NCBI RefSeq assembly: GCF_019192965.1 | Contig: NZ_JAHTKU010000007.1 | Coordinates: forward strand, 1 to 32,340 | DNA from: Nocardioides daeguensis | GTDB lineage: Bacteria > Actinomycetota > Actinomycetes > Propionibacteriales > Nocardioidaceae | DNA length: 32,340 bases | Reading direction: 5' to 3' | In this document: piece after piece, positions 8,129 to 20,392 of the stretch | How positions within the stretch are numbered: the first letter of the stretch is position 1 | Layout of the letters: the number at the start of each line of letters is the position of its first letter | Program-made: the position numbers and the translations under genes | The notes under the pieces: model-generated | What the model was told of the DNA's origin: nothing | Seen by the model: only the letters and a program-made list of their open reading frames with translations | Databases searched by the model: none

Positions 8129-9637
8129 TCAGCGGCTGAGCGCGCGGACCAACTCCTCAGCGGTGGAACACCGATCGATGAGCTCGCCGACGTGGGCCTT
8201 GCTGCCGCGCAGCGGATCGATCGTCGGGACCCGCTGGAGCGACTCGCGTCCGGGCAGGTCGAAGATGACCGAGTCCCAGGACGCCGCGGCGATGTCGGGG
8301 GCGTACTTCTCCAGGCAGCGGCCCCGGAAGTAGGCACGGGTCTGCTCCGGCGGGTTGGTCATGGCGAGCTCGACCTCGTCGTCGGTGAGCAGCCGCTGGA
8401 TCCGGCCGGCGCCGACGAGGCGGTGGTAGAGACCCTTCTCCGGACGGATGTCGGAGTACTGGTAGTCGATCAGCTGCAGCTTCGCGTCGTCCCAGGCGAG
8501 GCCGTCGCGCGAGCGGTACTGCTCGATCAGCTTGAGCTTGGCCACCCAGTCGAGCTGGTCGGCCAACGACATCGGGTCGGCCTCGAGGTGGCCGAGCACG
8601 TCCTCCCAGCGGGTGAGTACGTCGACCGTCTGGGGGTCCGCGTCCGCGCCGTAGCGGTCCTCGACGTACTTCTTCGCCAGGTCGAGGAACTCCAGCTGGA
8701 GCTGGACGCCGGTGAGCTTGCGACCGTCGGCCAGGGTGAGGGTCGTTCGGAGCGACGGGTCGTGGGAGACGGCGCGCAGCGAGGCGACCGGGGTGTCGAC
8801 GGTGAGGTCGCGCGTGATGAAACGGTCCTCGATCATGGCGAGGACCAACGAGGTGGTGCCGACCTTGAGGTACGTCGCGATCTCGGAGAGGTTGGCGTCC
8901 CCGATGATGACGTGCAGCCGCCGGTAGCGCTCCGGGTCGGCGTGGGGCTCGTCGCGGGTGTTGATGATCGGCCGCTTCAGCGTGGTCTCGAGACCGACCT
9001 CGACCTCGAAGAAGTCGGCACGCTGGCTGATCTGGAAGCCGTGGTCGCGTCCGTCCTGGCCCTTGCCCACGCGGCCGGCACCGCAGAAGACCTGACGGCT
9101 GACGAAGAACGGCGTGAGGTGGCGGACGATGTCGCCGAAGGGCGTGGACCGGCGCATCAGGTAGTTCTCGTGCGCGCCGTACGACGCACCCTTGTTGTCG
9201 GTGTTGTTCTTGTAGAGCACGATCGCCGGGTTGCCGGGCAGCTGCTGCGCGCGGCGGGCGGCGTCGAGCATCACCTGCTCCCCCGCCTTGTCCCACCGGA
9301 CGACGTCGAGCGGGGTGACCACCTCGGGCGTGGAGTACTCCGGGTGGGCGTGGTCGACGTAGAGCCGGGCACCGTTGGTGAGGATGACGTTGGCGAGGCC
9401 GAGGTCCTCGTCGGTGAGCTGGGTGGGGTCTGCGATCTGCCGCGACATGTCGAAGCCGCGGGCGTCGCGCAGCGGAGACTCCTCCTCGAAGTCCCAACGC
9501 GCCCGGCGGGCGCGGACGGTGGCCGACGCGTAGGCGTTGACGACCTGCGACGATGCCACCATCGGGTTGGCGGTCGGCTGGCCCTGGACCGAGATGCCGT
9601 ACTCGACCTCGGTGCCCATCACGCGGCGCACGCTCAT
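8129..9637 (-). CDS. dop: Pup deamidase/depupylase Dop
   Basis: Paralogue of PafA that removes Pup from tagged proteins and, where Pup ends in Gln, deamidates it. The 502-aa product begins [17 protein letters not shown] with metal-binding Glu10 and Glu12. It carries the Dop-specific loop at about residues 45-80 ([24 protein letters not shown] region), absent from PafA. Asp95 in [15 protein letters not shown] aligns with the catalytic nucleophile or base of Dop. [14 protein letters not shown] (here [23 protein letters not shown]) and [18 protein letters not shown] segments are conserved. Because Pup here ends in GGE, depupylation is the expected main activity. ATG 9637 has TAGGCT 6 nt upstream. 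It is divergent from the DUF1206 gene. Confidence 0.97.
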   Translation of the reverse strand: MSVRRVMGTEVEYGISVQGQPTANPMVASSQVVNAYASATVRARRARWDFEEESPLRDARGFDMSRQIADPTQLTDEDLGLANVILTNGARLYVDHAHPEYSTPEVVTPLDVVRWDKAGEQVMLDAARRAQQLPGNPAIVLYKNNTDNKGASYGAHENYLMRRSTPFGDIVRHLTPFFVSRQVFCGAGRVGKGQDGRDHGFQISQRADFFEVEVGLETTLKRPIINTRDEPHADPERYRRLHVIIGDANLSEIATYLKVGTTSLVLAMIEDRFITRDLTVDTPVASLRAVSHDPSLRTTLTLADGRKLTGVQLQLEFLDLAKKYVEDRYGADADPQTVDVLTRWEDVLGHLEADPMSLADQLDWVAKLKLIEQYRSRDGLAWDDAKLQLIDYQYSDIRPEKGLYHRLVGAGRIQRLLTDDEVELAMTNPPEQTRAYFRGRCLEKYAPDIAAASWDSVIFDLPGRESLQRVPTIDPLRGSKAHVGELIDRCSTAEELVRALSR

Positions 9638-9643
9638 GCGTCA

Positions 9644-9649
9644 AGCCTA
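9644..9649 (-). promoter_or_regulatory. -10 element, leaderless dop
   Basis: TAGGCT followed by exactly 6 nt and the dop ATG; identical in hexamer and spacing to the pup and DUF3090 promoters. Confidence 0.5.
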
Positions 9650-9726
9650 CGGTGCGCGGCCGGCGCTGCGGTGGGATGACGGGCGGCGGTTCGGGTAGCG
9701 GACAGGCACGGGGTGAGGGGGCTCTG

Positions 9727-10536
9727 GTGCAGCAGGAGGCGGAGCAGGCGGCGCGGGAGACGCGCGACCACCCGGCCGTCACCGGGGTGGCCCGGGCCGG
9801 CATGGCGGCGTACGGCGTCGTCTACGTGATCGTCGCCTGGCTGGCCGCCCACCTGGCGCTCCGCAGCCCCGAGGGCTCGGCGTCGGGGCAGGGTGCGCTG
9901 CGCCAGGTGCGGGAGCAGCCGATGGGGGCCGTCGTGCTGTGGCTGACCGCGATCGGCCTGAGCGGTCTCGTCGTCTGGGAGGTCGGCCAGGCGATCGGCG
10001 GTCACCGGGAGCAGGACGGCCTGCACCGTTGGGGAGCGCGAGCGGCGTCCGCCGGGCGCGGCATGGTGTTCGCGGTGCTCGCGGTACTGGCAGTCCGGGA
10101 GGCGAGCGGCCAGGGCGACTCGGGGGGCGGCGGGGTGACGGGCCGCCTGATGGGATGGAGCGCCGGCCCCGTGATCGTCGCGCTGATCGGCCTCGGGATC
10201 GCCGGCGTGGGCGTGTTCAGCATCGCGCACGCGGTGTCCGACAAGTGGCGGCGCGGCGTCGAGCCACGCGCCCGCGCGGGTGCGCTCGGGGACGTGGTGA
10301 CCGTGCTCGCTCGCGTGGGCTTCGTGACCCGCGGCGTGGCGTTCTTGGTCCTGGCCGGGATGTTCGTATGGAGCGCGGTGACCCACGATCCGGAGAAGTC
10401 GGGCGGGCTCGACCAAGCCATCGTCCGGTTCCGGGACGAGCCCTACGGCCCGGCACTGATGCTTCTCCTCGTAGCGGGCCTCGGCTGCTACGGGGTGTTC
10501 CACGTCCTGCGCGCGTGCTTCTTGCGCCAGGACTGA
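9727..10536 (+). CDS. DUF1206 six-helix membrane protein
   Basis: Integral membrane protein of unknown function (269 aa). It has three copies of a two-helix DUF1206 unit, each opening with a similar Ala-Arg-x-Gly segment: GVARAGMAAYGVVYVIVAWLA, ARAASAGRGMVFAVLAVLAV and LARVGFVTRGVAFLVLAGMFV. That predicts about six transmembrane helices. I chose GTG 9727 because GAGGGG lies 6 nt upstream; an in-frame ATG at 9676 and longer frames into dop are open but lack a good site. It is divergent from dop and ends 3 nt before a strong hairpin. Neighbourhood to the proteasome genes gives no clear functional link. Confidence 0.8.
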   Translation: MQQEAEQAARETRDHPAVTGVARAGMAAYGVVYVIVAWLAAHLALRSPEGSASGQGALRQVREQPMGAVVLWLTAIGLSGLVVWEVGQAIGGHREQDGLHRWGARAASAGRGMVFAVLAVLAVREASGQGDSGGGGVTGRLMGWSAGPVIVALIGLGIAGVGVFSIAHAVSDKWRRGVEPRARAGALGDVVTVLARVGFVTRGVAFLVLAGMFVWSAVTHDPEKSGGLDQAIVRFRDEPYGPALMLLLVAGLGCYGVFHVLRACFLRQD

Positions 10537-10539
10537 CAC

Positions 10540-10569
10540 GACGGACCGGGCCCGCAGGCCCGGCCCGTC
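10540..10569. terminator. Bidirectional hairpin terminator
   Basis: Stem GACGG-A-CCGGGCC, loop CGCA, GGCCCGG-C-CCGTC: 12 pairs with one A/C mismatch. It starts 3 nt after the DUF1206 stop and lies 6 nt beyond the micropeptide stop on the other strand, so it can serve both. No T-tract, as is usual in high-GC actinobacteria. Confidence 0.7.
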
Positions 10570-10575
10570 GGAACG

Positions 10576-10650
10576 TCAGCGGCTCTTCGCGACCTTGACG
10601 GCGGCGGTGACGCCGAGCGCGACGAGGGCGACGATGATGAGCTTCTTCAT
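10576..10650 (-). CDS. 24-residue single-helix membrane micropeptide
   Basis: A very small gene reading MKKLIIVALVALGV, then TAAV, then KVAKSR before TGA. It has a basic N-terminus, one hydrophobic stretch long enough to span or insert into a membrane, and a basic C-terminus. Support for translation: AGGAG (10657-10661) lies exactly 6 nt before ATG 10650, a possible TAGGGT promoter lies upstream, and a strong hairpin lies 6 nt past the stop. The start recalls the short actinobacterial DLW-39 family (MKKLL...), but the conserved DLW residues and about 15 C-terminal residues of that family are missing, so it is either a diverged or truncated relative or something else. Function is unknown. It sits 68 nt downstream of the ARC ATPase on the same strand. 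Confidence 0.65.
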   Translation of the reverse strand: MKKLIIVALVALGVTAAVKVAKSR

Positions 10651-10691
10651 GGGGGGCTCCTCAGGAAGTGATGCGGACGGGGACGGGCCCC

Positions 10692-10697
10692 ACCCTA
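10692..10697 (-). promoter_or_regulatory. Possible -10 for the micropeptide
   Basis: TAGGGT on the minus strand, about 40 nt before the micropeptide ATG. It would give a leader of about 35 nt containing the AGGAG site. No -35 consensus; tentative. Confidence 0.3.
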
Positions 10698-10718
10698 GGC
10701 GAGCGGGCCAAGGCGGTC

Positions 10719-12482
10719 CTACAGGTACTGGCCCGTGTCGTTGACCGTGTCGATCGAGCGGCCCGGCTCGGTGCCCTGCTTGCCGGTGATGAGCGTGCGG
10801 ATGAACACGATCCGCTCGCCCTTCTTGCCGGAGATCCGCGCCCAGTCGTCGGGGTTGGTCGTGTTGGGCAGGTCCTCGTTCTCCTTGAACTCGTCGACAC
10901 AGGCCTGGAGGAGGTGGGACACCCGCAGGCCCTTCTGGTCGTGGTCGAGGAAGTCCTTGATGGCCATCTTCTTCGCACGGTCGACGATGTTCTGGATCAT
11001 GGCGCCGGAGTTGAAGTCCTTGAAGTAGAGGACTTCCTTGTCGCCGTTCGCATAGGTGACCTCGAGGAAGCGGTTCTCCTCGGTCTCGGAGTACATCCGC
11101 TCCACGGTCGCCCGGATCATGCCGCCGACGGTCGCCTTGCGGTCGCCGTTGAACTCGGCGAGATCCTCGGCGTGCAGCGGCAGGTTCTGCGTGAGGTACT
11201 TGCTGAAGATGTCGCGCGCCGACTCGGCGTCCGGGCGCTCGATCTTGATCTTCACGTCGAGCCGGCCGGGCCGCAGGATCGCGGGGTCGATCATGTCCTC
11301 GCGGTTGGAGGCGCCGATGACCAGGACGTTCTCGAGCAGCTCGACGCCGTCGATCTCGCTGAGCAGCTGCGGGACGATGGTGTTCTCGACGTCGGAGGAG
11401 ACCCCCGAGCCGCGGGTGCGGAACAAGGAGTCCATCTCGTCGAAGAAGACGATGACCGGCGTACCGGTGCTGGCCTTCTCCCGTGCCCGCTGGAAGACCA
11501 GCCGGATGTGGCGCTCGGTCTCGCCGACGTACTTGTTGAGCAGCTCGGGGCCCTTGATGTTGAGGAAGTACGACTTCCCCTCCTGGCCGGTCTTCGCGGC
11601 GACCTTCTTGGCCAGCGAGTTGGCGACCGCCTTCGCGATGAGCGTCTTGCCGCAGCCCGGAGGGCCGTAGAGCAGGATGCCCTTCGGCGGCTTGAGCTCG
11701 TGCTCGGCGAACAGCTCCGGGTAGAGGTACGGCAGCTCGACGGCGTCCTGGATCGCCTCGATCTGGCTGCCGAGGCCGCCGATGGTGTCGTAGGTGATGT
11801 CCGGGACCTCTTCGAGGACCAGCTCCTCGACCTCGGACTTCGGGACCTTCTCGTAGACGTAGCCGGCGCGGGAGTCGAGCAGCAGCGAGTCGCCGGCCCG
11901 CAGGGTCTCGGTGAGCAGCGGCTCGGCCATCCGCACCACGCGTTCCTCGTCGGCGTTCGCGATGACCAGGACGCGCTCGCCGTCGGCGAGGATCTCCTTG
12001 AGCATGACCACCTCGCCGACCGTCTCGTAGTCGAACGCGGCGACGACGTTGAGGGACTCGTTGAGCATGACCTCCTGCCCCCGCCGGAGCGCGTCGAGGT
12101 CGATGGTCGGGCTCGCCGTCACTCGCAGCTTGCGCCCGCCGGTGAACACGTCGACCGTGTCGTCCTCGTTGCGCTGCAAGAAGGTGCCGAAGCCGGCGGG
12201 CGGCTGGGCGAGCCGGTCGACCTCCTCCTTGAGCTTGAGAATCTGGTCGCGGGCGTCACGCAGCGTCCCGGCGAGGCGCTCGTTCTGAGCCGTCACGGCG
12301 GCCAGCGACCGTTGGGCCTCGGCGAGCCGGGCCTCGAGCGAACGGGCCGCACCGGTCGGGCTGTCGACCAGCCGCCGGCGCAGGTGGCCGACCTCCTCCT
12401 CGAGGTAGCGGACCTGGTCCTCGAGCTCCTCACGGCTCGGGGAGCGGTGTCCGCCCGTCGTGCCTTCACCCATGCTCGTCAT
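10719..12482 (-). CDS. arc: Proteasome-associated AAA ATPase ARC/Mpa
   Basis: Hexameric ATPase that captures pupylated proteins, unfolds them and feeds them into the 20S core. Domain order in the 587-aa product: N-terminal coiled coil (about 16-92; [21 protein letters not shown] onward), which is the Pup receptor; tandem OB folds (about 97-215); AAA module with Walker A GPPGCGKT (273-280), Walker [10 protein letters not shown] (about 343-351) and arginine-finger region [19 protein letters not shown]. The extreme C-terminus is GQYL, the tail that docks into PrcA pockets. ATG 12482 has AAGGAGG 6 nt upstream, unlike the many leaderless genes nearby. It is called Mpa in mycobacteria. Confidence 0.96.
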   Translation of the reverse strand: MTSMGEGTTGGHRSPSREELEDQVRYLEEEVGHLRRRLVDSPTGAARSLEARLAEAQRSLAAVTAQNERLAGTLRDARDQILKLKEEVDRLAQPPAGFGTFLQRNEDDTVDVFTGGRKLRVTASPTIDLDALRRGQEVMLNESLNVVAAFDYETVGEVVMLKEILADGERVLVIANADEERVVRMAEPLLTETLRAGDSLLLDSRAGYVYEKVPKSEVEELVLEEVPDITYDTIGGLGSQIEAIQDAVELPYLYPELFAEHELKPPKGILLYGPPGCGKTLIAKAVANSLAKKVAAKTGQEGKSYFLNIKGPELLNKYVGETERHIRLVFQRAREKASTGTPVIVFFDEMDSLFRTRGSGVSSDVENTIVPQLLSEIDGVELLENVLVIGASNREDMIDPAILRPGRLDVKIKIERPDAESARDIFSKYLTQNLPLHAEDLAEFNGDRKATVGGMIRATVERMYSETEENRFLEVTYANGDKEVLYFKDFNSGAMIQNIVDRAKKMAIKDFLDHDQKGLRVSHLLQACVDEFKENEDLPNTTNPDDWARISGKKGERIVFIRTLITGKQGTEPGRSIDTVNDTGQYL

Positions 12483-12501
12483 GGCACACCTCCTTGATCC
12501 G

Positions 12502-12507
12502 ACATTA
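12502..12507 (-). promoter_or_regulatory. Possible -10 for arc
   Basis: TAATGT, placing a start of transcription near 12495, just before the AAGGAGG ribosome-binding site at 12489-12495. The resulting leader would be only about 13 nt. No convincing -35. Confidence 0.35.
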
Positions 12508-12543
12508 CTCGGGCCGGTGTTACAAGGAAGTGATTAACGCCCT

Positions 12544-12602
12544 TTGGGCACAAACACCATGTTTCGGTTGGGAATTGTTGCGGTTTGGGACCAAACCGCA
12601 AC
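12544..12602 (-). repeat. Palindromic interspersed element, copy C
   Basis: Minus-strand copy with perfect 12-bp arms (12577-12588 and 12591-12602) and a TC centre on that strand. After 17 nt comes the most diverged second half, TGGTGTTTGTGCCCAA (minus, 12559 down to 12544). It lies 40 nt 3' of the trmI stop, in trmI orientation, between trmI and arc. Confidence 0.82.
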
Positions 12603-12642
12603 CTCCGGGAGCCGCACCGGAGCCGGCCGGACCTGCGACCGG

Positions 12643-13596
12643 TCAGTCCTCCGCGGGCATCTCGGGGACGCCGGGCGGGCGCGGACCGGTGTAGTCGGGG
12701 CCGTAGGCGCCGGGGGCGGGACGGCGCTTCTTGAGCGGCGCGCGCTCACCGGGAGCCATCCGGCGGGCGGTGACGAGGAAGGCCGTGTGGCCGATCATCT
12801 TGTGGCCGGGGCGGACAGCGAGGCCCTCGACGTGCCAGTCGCGGACGAGCGACTCCCAGGGAGCGGGCTCGGTGAAGCCGCCGTGGACCCGCACGGCCTC
12901 GACGAACTTGGAGAGCTGGGTGGTCGTGGCGACGTAGGCGCACACGATGCCGCCGGGCAGGAGCGCGTCGGCGGCGGCGTCGAGGCAGTCCCACGGCGCC
13001 AACATGTCGAGGATGATCCGGTCGCACCGCTCCCCCGACGCGGGCAGCGCCTCGGCCAAGTCGCCCAGGGTGAGCTTCCAGGCCGGGTGGTCGCCGCCGA
13101 AGAACTGGGTCACGTTGCGGCGGGCGACGTCGGCGAACTCCTCCCGGCGCTCGTACGACGACACGCGGCCGTAGGGCCCGACGGCACGCAGCAGCGAGCA
13201 GGTGAGCGCGCCGGAGCCGACGCCGGCCTCGACCACGTGGGCGCCCGGGAAGATGTCGGCCATCGCCACGATCTGGGCGGAGTCCTTGGGGTAGACGACC
13301 GCGGCGCCGCGCGGCATCGACACGACGAACTCGGAGAGCAGCGGGCGGAACACGAGGTACTCGCCGCCGACGGAGGAGGTGACCGCGAAGCCCTCCTCGC
13401 GGCCGATCAGGTCGTCGTGCTCGAGGTGGCCCTTGTTGGAGAAGAACCGCTTGCCGGGGACGAGCTCGAAGTTGTGCTTGCGGCCCTTGCCGTCGACCAG
13501 CCGGACCCACTCGCCTGCACGCAGGGGGCCGCGGTGGACGCCGGACCAGGCTTCGGGGGCAACGTCGCCGGCGGGGCTGTGGGGCGCATCGGTCAC
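12643..13596 (-). CDS. trmI: tRNA (adenine-58-N1)-methyltransferase TrmI
   Basis: Homotetrameric SAM-dependent enzyme making m1A58 in the T-loop of tRNA. The 317-aa product has the small N-terminal beta domain (GEWVRLVDGKGRKHNFEL, FFSNKGHLEHDDLIG) and a Rossmann methyltransferase core. The SAM motif is VVEAGVGSGALTCSLLRAVG and the later DRIILDMLAPWDCLD carries the catalytic-region Asp. The C-terminus is a short Pro/Arg-rich tail (KKRRPAPGAYGPDYTGPRPPG). GTG 13596 is chosen because TAGATT lies 6 nt upstream, inside the end of the M50 gene. M. tuberculosis carries the same gene (Rv2118c) near mpa. Confidence 0.93.
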   Translation of the reverse strand: MTDAPHSPAGDVAPEAWSGVHRGPLRAGEWVRLVDGKGRKHNFELVPGKRFFSNKGHLEHDDLIGREEGFAVTSSVGGEYLVFRPLLSEFVVSMPRGAAVVYPKDSAQIVAMADIFPGAHVVEAGVGSGALTCSLLRAVGPYGRVSSYERREEFADVARRNVTQFFGGDHPAWKLTLGDLAEALPASGERCDRIILDMLAPWDCLDAAADALLPGGIVCAYVATTTQLSKFVEAVRVHGGFTEPAPWESLVRDWHVEGLAVRPGHKMIGHTAFLVTARRMAPGERAPLKKRRPAPGAYGPDYTGPRPPGVPEMPAED

Positions 13597-13602
13597 CGGC
13601 GC

Positions 13603-13608
13603 AATCTA
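13603..13608 (-). promoter_or_regulatory. -10 element, leaderless trmI
   Basis: TAGATT exactly 6 nt before GTG 13596, in the 17-nt gap after the M50 stop. Suggests trmI can be transcribed on its own. Confidence 0.45.
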
Positions 13609-13613
13609 CCGGT

Positions 13614-14744
13614 TCACCGTCGGACGGCGCGGATCAGGTCGGTCGCCGCGAGGACGCCGTACACGCGGCCGTCGTCGTCGAGGAGGACGTACTCCGACGC
13701 CGGGGTCGACCGGACCTTGTCGAGCAGCGCGGCGCCGGTGATCCGAACGGGCAGGGTCAGGCCCGGTTCGAGGGTGCGGGCGACCGTCGAGACGGCGACC
13801 CACGGCGCCCGGTCCGCGGGTACGGCGCGCGCTGCGGTCTCGTCCACGACGCCCACCGGGCGGCCATCGGCGGTGGCGGTGACGATGCTGCCCGCACCGG
13901 ACTCGCGGGCCTGGCGCATCGCCTCGGCGAGCGGGAGGTCGTCCGGGACGGTCAGCGCCCGGCGGGCCAGGTCGCTGGCGACCACCGCTGAGAACTGACG
14001 GGTGAGCCCGGCGACCGCGAGGGCCTGGCTGGCTCCCGACCACAAGAAGAGGGCGACGATCAGGAGGACGAACGGGTTGACCAGCGAACCGTCCCGCGAG
14101 GACCACAGGGCCCAGACCGCGACGAGGACGGCGGTGCCGCGGCCGGTCCAGGCGGCGACCGCCGTGCCGGTGTGGACCCGGCCGGTCATGGCCCACACGC
14201 CCGCCTTGAGGACCCGGCCGCCGTCGAGCGGGAGCCCGGGGACGAGGTTGAGGACGCCGATCATCAGGTTCGCGCCGGCGAGTCCCTCGATCACCAGGCG
14301 CAGCAGCCCCTCGGGCGTGACGAACCACGCGGCCAGCGCAGCCGCGCCGACCGCGATCGAGGTGATCGGCCCGACGACGGCGATCCAGAACTCCTGACGG
14401 GGCCGACGGGCCTCGCCCTCGATCGAGGTCGCGCCGCCGAGGAAGTGCAGCGTGATCGAGTGCACCGTGAACCCGAACCTACGGGCCACGACAGCGTGCG
14501 ACGCCTCGTGCAGCAGGACGGCGAGGTAGAGCGCGATCGCGAAGGCGACGCCGACGACGTACGTCCACGCCCCGAGGCCGGGCTGGACCTGCTCGACGCG
14601 GGGGCTCATCACGATCGCGATCAGCGCGGCGATGAGGAACCAGGAGCTGGAGACGAGCACGTCGCTGCCGGCGATCCGGCCGATCCGGAACATGCCCCGC
14701 GGCACGGAGGCCCGCCCCCGGGCGGATCGCTGACTTGTCGACAC
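13614..14744 (-). CDS. M50 site-2-type zinc metalloprotease with CBS domains
   Basis: Intramembrane protease of the site-2 protease / SpoIVFB-like family (376 aa). Membrane helices begin with SSSWFLIAALIAIVM. The zinc site is HEASH (79-83) inside AIALYLAVLLHEASHAVVARRFG, with the third ligand Asp174 in NLVPGLPLDGGRVLK. A further hydrophobic segment (PFVLLIVALFLWSGAS) precedes a C-terminal pair of CBS-like repeats, about residues 245-376, that probably bind a nucleotide and regulate activity. GTG 14744 is preferred: TAGCCT lies 6 nt upstream. An internal ATG at 14693 would remove only a basic leader. The substrate is unknown. Upstream of trmI on the same strand. Confidence 0.88.
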   Translation of the reverse strand: MSTSQRSARGRASVPRGMFRIGRIAGSDVLVSSSWFLIAALIAIVMSPRVEQVQPGLGAWTYVVGVAFAIALYLAVLLHEASHAVVARRFGFTVHSITLHFLGGATSIEGEARRPRQEFWIAVVGPITSIAVGAAALAAWFVTPEGLLRLVIEGLAGANLMIGVLNLVPGLPLDGGRVLKAGVWAMTGRVHTGTAVAAWTGRGTAVLVAVWALWSSRDGSLVNPFVLLIVALFLWSGASQALAVAGLTRQFSAVVASDLARRALTVPDDLPLAEAMRQARESGAGSIVTATADGRPVGVVDETAARAVPADRAPWVAVSTVARTLEPGLTLPVRITGAALLDKVRSTPASEYVLLDDDGRVYGVLAATDLIRAVRR

Positions 14745-14750
14745 ATGACG

Positions 14751-14756
14751 AGGCTA
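14751..14756 (-). promoter_or_regulatory. -10 element, leaderless M50 gene
   Basis: TAGCCT exactly 6 nt before GTG 14744 on the minus strand. The nearby ATG triplet at 14744-14746 is out of frame. Confidence 0.45.
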
Positions 14757-14805
14757 TCCGGGAACCGGCTGCCGGACGGCTCCGGCGGGTGTCGGAGGGC
14801 TGCCC

Positions 14806-14811
14806 TACTGT
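14806..14811 (+). promoter_or_regulatory. -10 element, leaderless recB-like gene
   Basis: TACTGT 7 nt before ATG 14819. It lies back-to-back with the M50 promoter in the 74-bp divergent gap. Confidence 0.45.
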
Positions 14812-14818
14812 CGATCGC

Positions 14819-15751
14819 ATGACGGCGACACCAGCAGCGGCCGGCATCGAGCCGGCGGATCCCTCGGAGCGGGGAGGGACCCGCGTCGACGGTGTCGCGG
14901 TGCTGGGTGCGTTGTCGCCCTCGCGCGTGGGCGACTTCCTCAACTGCCCGCTGCTCTACCGGTTCCGCAGCATCGACCGGCTCCCCGAGCCCGCCTCGCC
15001 TGCCGCCGTGCGCGGCACAGTGGTCCACCGGGTCCTCGAGCAGCTCTTCGACCTTCCGGCCGGTGACCGCACCCCGGAGCAGGCCGACCGGATGATCGTC
15101 CCCGCCTGGGAGGGGCTGCAGGAGATCGAGCCGGCCGTCGTCGCGATGTTCCCGCAGGACGGCCCGGAGATCGCGGAGTGGCTGGCCTCCTGTCACGACA
15201 CGCTGGCGAAGTACTTCGATCTCGAGGACCCGACCCGGCTCGAGCCGGCCGAGCGGGAGCTGTACGTCGAGACGCTCACCGACGCCCGGCTGCTGCTGCG
15301 CGGGGTGATCGACCGGGTGGACGTCGCGCCCGACGGCGCGATCCGCGTGGTGGACTACAAGACGGGCCCCTCGCCGGACGAGATGTTCGAGGGCAAGGCC
15401 CTCTTCCAGCTCAAGTTCTACGCCCTCGTCCTGTGGCGGATGCGCGGTGTCGTCCCGAAGATGCTGCAGCTGGTCTACCTCGGCAACAGCGAGGTGCTGC
15501 GCTACGAGCCCGACGAGAGCGACCTGCTCGCCACCGAGCGCAAGGTGCTGGCGGTCTGGGACGCGGTCCGGGCCGCGACCGAGCGCCGGGCGTTCGAGGC
15601 GCGCAAGGGCGCCGGCTGCCGGTGGTGCGCCCACCAGGCGCTCTGCCCGGCGTACGGCGGCACGCCGCCGCCGTACCCGGTGCAGCCGATGCAGCCGGTG
15701 CAGCCGGAGCCGATCAGTCCCGGAGCAGCGAGCCCAGCTGCGTCGGGGTGA
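14819..15751 (+). CDS. RecB-family PD-(D/E)xK exonuclease with Fe-S cysteines
   Basis: Stand-alone Cas4/RecB-type nuclease (310 aa), probably single-strand DNA exonuclease acting in repair. Catalytic residues are visible: His70 in GTVVHRVLE, Asp165 in GVIDRVD, and Asp179-x-Lys181 in VVDYKTG. Four cysteines, Cys43 (LNCPLLY) and Cys267, Cys270, Cys276 (GCRWCAHQALCP), match the iron-sulfur cluster arrangement of this family. The C-terminus is a short Pro/Gln repeat tail. The ortholog in M. tuberculosis is Rv2119, next to trmI. The last 38 bp overlap the convergent HAD gene. ATG 14819 is supported by TACTGT 7 nt upstream. Confidence 0.88.
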   Translation: MTATPAAAGIEPADPSERGGTRVDGVAVLGALSPSRVGDFLNCPLLYRFRSIDRLPEPASPAAVRGTVVHRVLEQLFDLPAGDRTPEQADRMIVPAWEGLQEIEPAVVAMFPQDGPEIAEWLASCHDTLAKYFDLEDPTRLEPAERELYVETLTDARLLLRGVIDRVDVAPDGAIRVVDYKTGPSPDEMFEGKALFQLKFYALVLWRMRGVVPKMLQLVYLGNSEVLRYEPDESDLLATERKVLAVWDAVRAATERRAFEARKGAGCRWCAHQALCPAYGGTPPPYPVQPMQPVQPEPISPGAASPAASG

Positions 15752-16364
15752 TCCCCTCGAGGGTGTCGCGGAAGACGCGACCCGGGCCGGGTGGGACCGG
15801 CACGTGGTTGGGGACGACGAGGACCCGGCAGCCCGCTGCCGCGGCCGAGGTGGCGCCGGTCGGCGAGTCCTCGACGGCGACGCACTCGGCCGGGTCGACG
15901 CCGAGCGCGGCGGCCGCGGTGAGGTAGGCCTCGGGGTGGGGCTTGCCGTTGTCGACCATGTCGCCGGTGACGATCACCCGGAACATCTCGGGCGGCAGGT
16001 GTTCGAGGATCGGCGCGACGAAGCGCTGGTAGGACATGGTCACCAGCGCGCACGGCACGTCCGCGTCGTGCAGGGCGAGCAGCAGCTCCCGCGCGCCCGG
16101 GCACCACGGCACCGCGTGGCGGACCTGGGCAACGACGCCGTCGAGCAGCATCTCGACGACCTCCTCGGCGGACTGCGCGAGGCCCAGCTTGGTCTTGATG
16201 TACTCCCCCGACACGATCAGCTCGTTGCCGACCAGATGCATCGCGTCCTGGTGGGTCCAGGTGCCGCCGTACCGCTCGGCGATGGCCTGCTCGGTGGCCA
16301 TCCAGTACGGCTCGGTGTCGACCAGGGTTCCGTCCATGTCCCACAGGACTGCCGCAGGCTTCAC
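15714..16364 (-). CDS. HAD-superfamily phosphatase (beta-phosphoglucomutase-like)
   Basis: Small-molecule phosphatase or phosphomutase of HAD subfamily I with an alpha-helical cap (216 aa). Motif I is LWDMDGTLVDTEP with nucleophile Asp9 and acid Asp11. Motif II is the Thr in CALVTMSYQ. Motif III/IV is seen as GKPHPEAYLTAAAALG and ECVAVEDSPTGATSAAAAGC. The substrate cannot be told from sequence. The start is GTG 16364; no ribosome-binding site or good -10 is evident. The 3' end overlaps the convergent recB-like gene by 38 bp. Confidence 0.85.
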   Translation of the reverse strand: MKPAAVLWDMDGTLVDTEPYWMATEQAIAERYGGTWTHQDAMHLVGNELIVSGEYIKTKLGLAQSAEEVVEMLLDGVVAQVRHAVPWCPGARELLLALHDADVPCALVTMSYQRFVAPILEHLPPEMFRVIVTGDMVDNGKPHPEAYLTAAAALGVDPAECVAVEDSPTGATSAAAAGCRVLVVPNHVPVPPGPGRVFRDTLEGITPTQLGSLLRD

Positions 16365-16459
16365 GACCGCATCGTGTCATGGCGGTCCCGACGGTCCGCG
16401 GGCGTCCCTGTCGTGGCTCTGCGCCGTCGGGACGAGTGAGCAGTGGCTCACCGCAGGGA

Positions 16460-16490
16460 TCAGGGCGCGGTTCGGTTCCTGACGCCCTGA
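16460..16490 (-). terminator. Hairpin 3' of metH
   Basis: Arms TCAGGGCG (16460-16467) and CGCCCTGA (16483-16490), loop of 15 nt, located 18 nt past the metH stop. No T-tract. The remainder of the 144-bp gap to the HAD gene shows nothing else. Confidence 0.5.
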
Positions 16491-16508
16491 CCCCGGCCGC
16501 TCAGCCGC

Positions 16509-20291
<3,783 letters not shown>

Positions 20292-20298
20292 GTCCCAT

Positions 20299-20384
20299 CC
20301 TTCCTGTACGGAAGGCGTCCTTGGTTCATCGGCCGAGCGTGGCGGGCCGTCGATGGGTGACGGCCCGTTGCAACGCCTCTCGGC
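20299..20384 (-). promoter_or_regulatory. SAH (S-adenosylhomocysteine) riboswitch-like leader of metH
   Basis: The metH leader folds as an SAH riboswitch. P1 is GCCGAG (20384-20379) with CTCGGC (20337-20332). P2 is the 9-bp hairpin CGGGCCGTC/GACGGCCCG (20367-20359 and 20351-20343, 7-nt loop). AGGCGT (20378-20373), inside the conserved-looking GGCGTTGCAAC, pairs as a pseudoknot with ACGCCT (20318-20313). From memory the class has CGAGGAGCGCUGCAA, then CCAGGCUCG, then a GGCGC segment; the layout matches, with compensated pseudoknot bases and CCACGCTCG instead of CCAGGCUCG. The 3' pseudoknot strand overlaps CCTTCC (20315-20310), which can alternatively pair with the Shine-Dalgarno GGAAGG (20304-20299). 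Ligand binding would then free the ribosome-binding site, an ON switch. Confidence 0.8.
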
Positions 20385-20392
20385 TGGTCCCG

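Noticed and set aside
8192..9679. 495-aa plus-strand frame opposite dop, and the similar frames opposite pafA and arc
   Set aside because: Same antisense artefact; the minus-strand products have unmistakable catalytic motifs.
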